Assembly: GCA_938004375.1 (NCBI GenBank)
Contig: CALKWH010000404.1
Span: 1 to 6,884 of the forward strand
DNA from: an uncultured Pseudomonadota bacterium
Lineage (GTDB): Bacteria > Myxococcota_A > Polyangia > HGW-17
Direction: 5' to 3'
Length of the DNA: 6,884 nucleotides
Position numbers and translations under genes: made by a program. Shown piece by piece: positions 6,669-6,884 of the stretch. A model generated the notes under the pieces. That model was given only the letters and a program-made list of their open reading frames with translations, had not been told where the DNA came from and ran no database searches. Every line of letters begins with the position of its first letter. The first letter of the stretch is position 1.

Positions 6669-6884
6669 CTATGCCTTGGCGACCATCTGCCGCCACTGGT
6701 CGGTGTAGTACTTCACGCGCTCGGGGGCCATGGCCGGGAGGAAGCGGCGATCAAGCCGGACCAGCTCCGGCACCCGGTCCGGACCGTCGAGCAGGCCCAC
6801 GCCCAGGGCGGCCATCATGCCGGCCCCGTCCGCGGTGGTGTCGATGTTCGAGGGCCGTCGCAGCTCGCGCTCGATGACGTCGGC
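6669..6884 (-). CDS. FGGY-family carbohydrate kinase, probably glycerol kinase, C-terminal 71 residues (5' end outside window)
   Basis: The reverse strand is open from the right edge to the TAG at 6671-6669. The peptide begins ADVIERELRRPSNIDTTADG and ends YYTDQWRQMVAKA. The pattern of RP, then a TT-x-x-GAxxxAALGVGL helix, then LDRRFLPAM and YxxxW, matches the C-terminal end of FGGY kinases. In glycerol kinase this region reads ERP...ETTALGAAYLAGLAVG, W.vDrrFeP.M, then YxxW. The full enzyme, about 500 residues, would phosphorylate a polyol or sugar with ATP; glycerol to glycerol-3-phosphate is the most likely reaction. The catalytic Asp and ATP-binding motifs lie beyond the edge, so the substrate is uncertain; xylulokinase or another FGGY enzyme remains possible. 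The peptide lacks the usual TTALGAA wording (it has TTADGAG), so it may be a divergent member. It is the first visible gene of the leftward cluster, 12 bases before the FHA-GGDEF start. Confidence 0.72.
   Translation of the reverse strand, partial: ADVIERELRRPSNIDTTADGAGMMAALGVGLLDGPDRVPELVRLDRRFLPAMAPERVKYYTDQWRQMVAKA

Noticed and set aside
1..6884. Mobile element, CRISPR, toxin-antitoxin or defence system
   Set aside because: No transposase, integrase, direct-repeat array, small paired genes or defence domains were seen on either strand; composition is uniform throughout.

Overview
The window is uniformly GC-rich, with strong G/C preference at third codon positions, and almost entirely coding. 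The longest non-coding gap is about 49 bases. The gene types point to a high-GC deltaproteobacterial lineage, most likely Myxococcota: an FHA-GGDEF fusion and the C-terminal domain of a large uncharacterised protein of a kind I associate with myxobacterial TPR proteins. This assignment is an inference from gene types and composition, not from a marker gene. I saw no rRNA, tRNA, CRISPR array, insertion sequence or phage gene.

The left third (2-2198, + strand) holds two genes read rightwards: the C-terminal part of a hypothetical protein that enters from outside the window, and, 4 bases after its stop, a complete M20D-type zinc amidohydrolase with its metal ligands intact.

The right two thirds (2208-6884, - strand) form a tightly packed leftward cluster. 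In transcription order it holds the last 71 residues of an FGGY-family sugar/polyol kinase (glycerol-kinase-like, cut by the right edge), an FHA-GGDEF protein (predicted diguanylate cyclase), a CaCA-family Na+/Ca2+ exchanger-like protein, and a CPA1-family Na+/H+ antiporter with a long cytoplasmic tail ending in a cyclic-nucleotide-binding (CNB) domain. Gaps are 12, 32 and 49 bases, consistent with one operon whose promoter lies beyond the right edge. The + and - blocks converge at a junction of only 9 bases.

The most interesting feature is the architecture of the leftward cluster. A predicted c-di-GMP synthase, itself possibly gated by phosphothreonine through its FHA domain, sits beside two cation/Na+(H+) exchangers, one carrying a CNB domain with a recognisable phosphate-binding cassette. 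This suggests second-messenger control of ion homeostasis, but a functional link is only an inference from proximity. The other genes look like ordinary members of their families.
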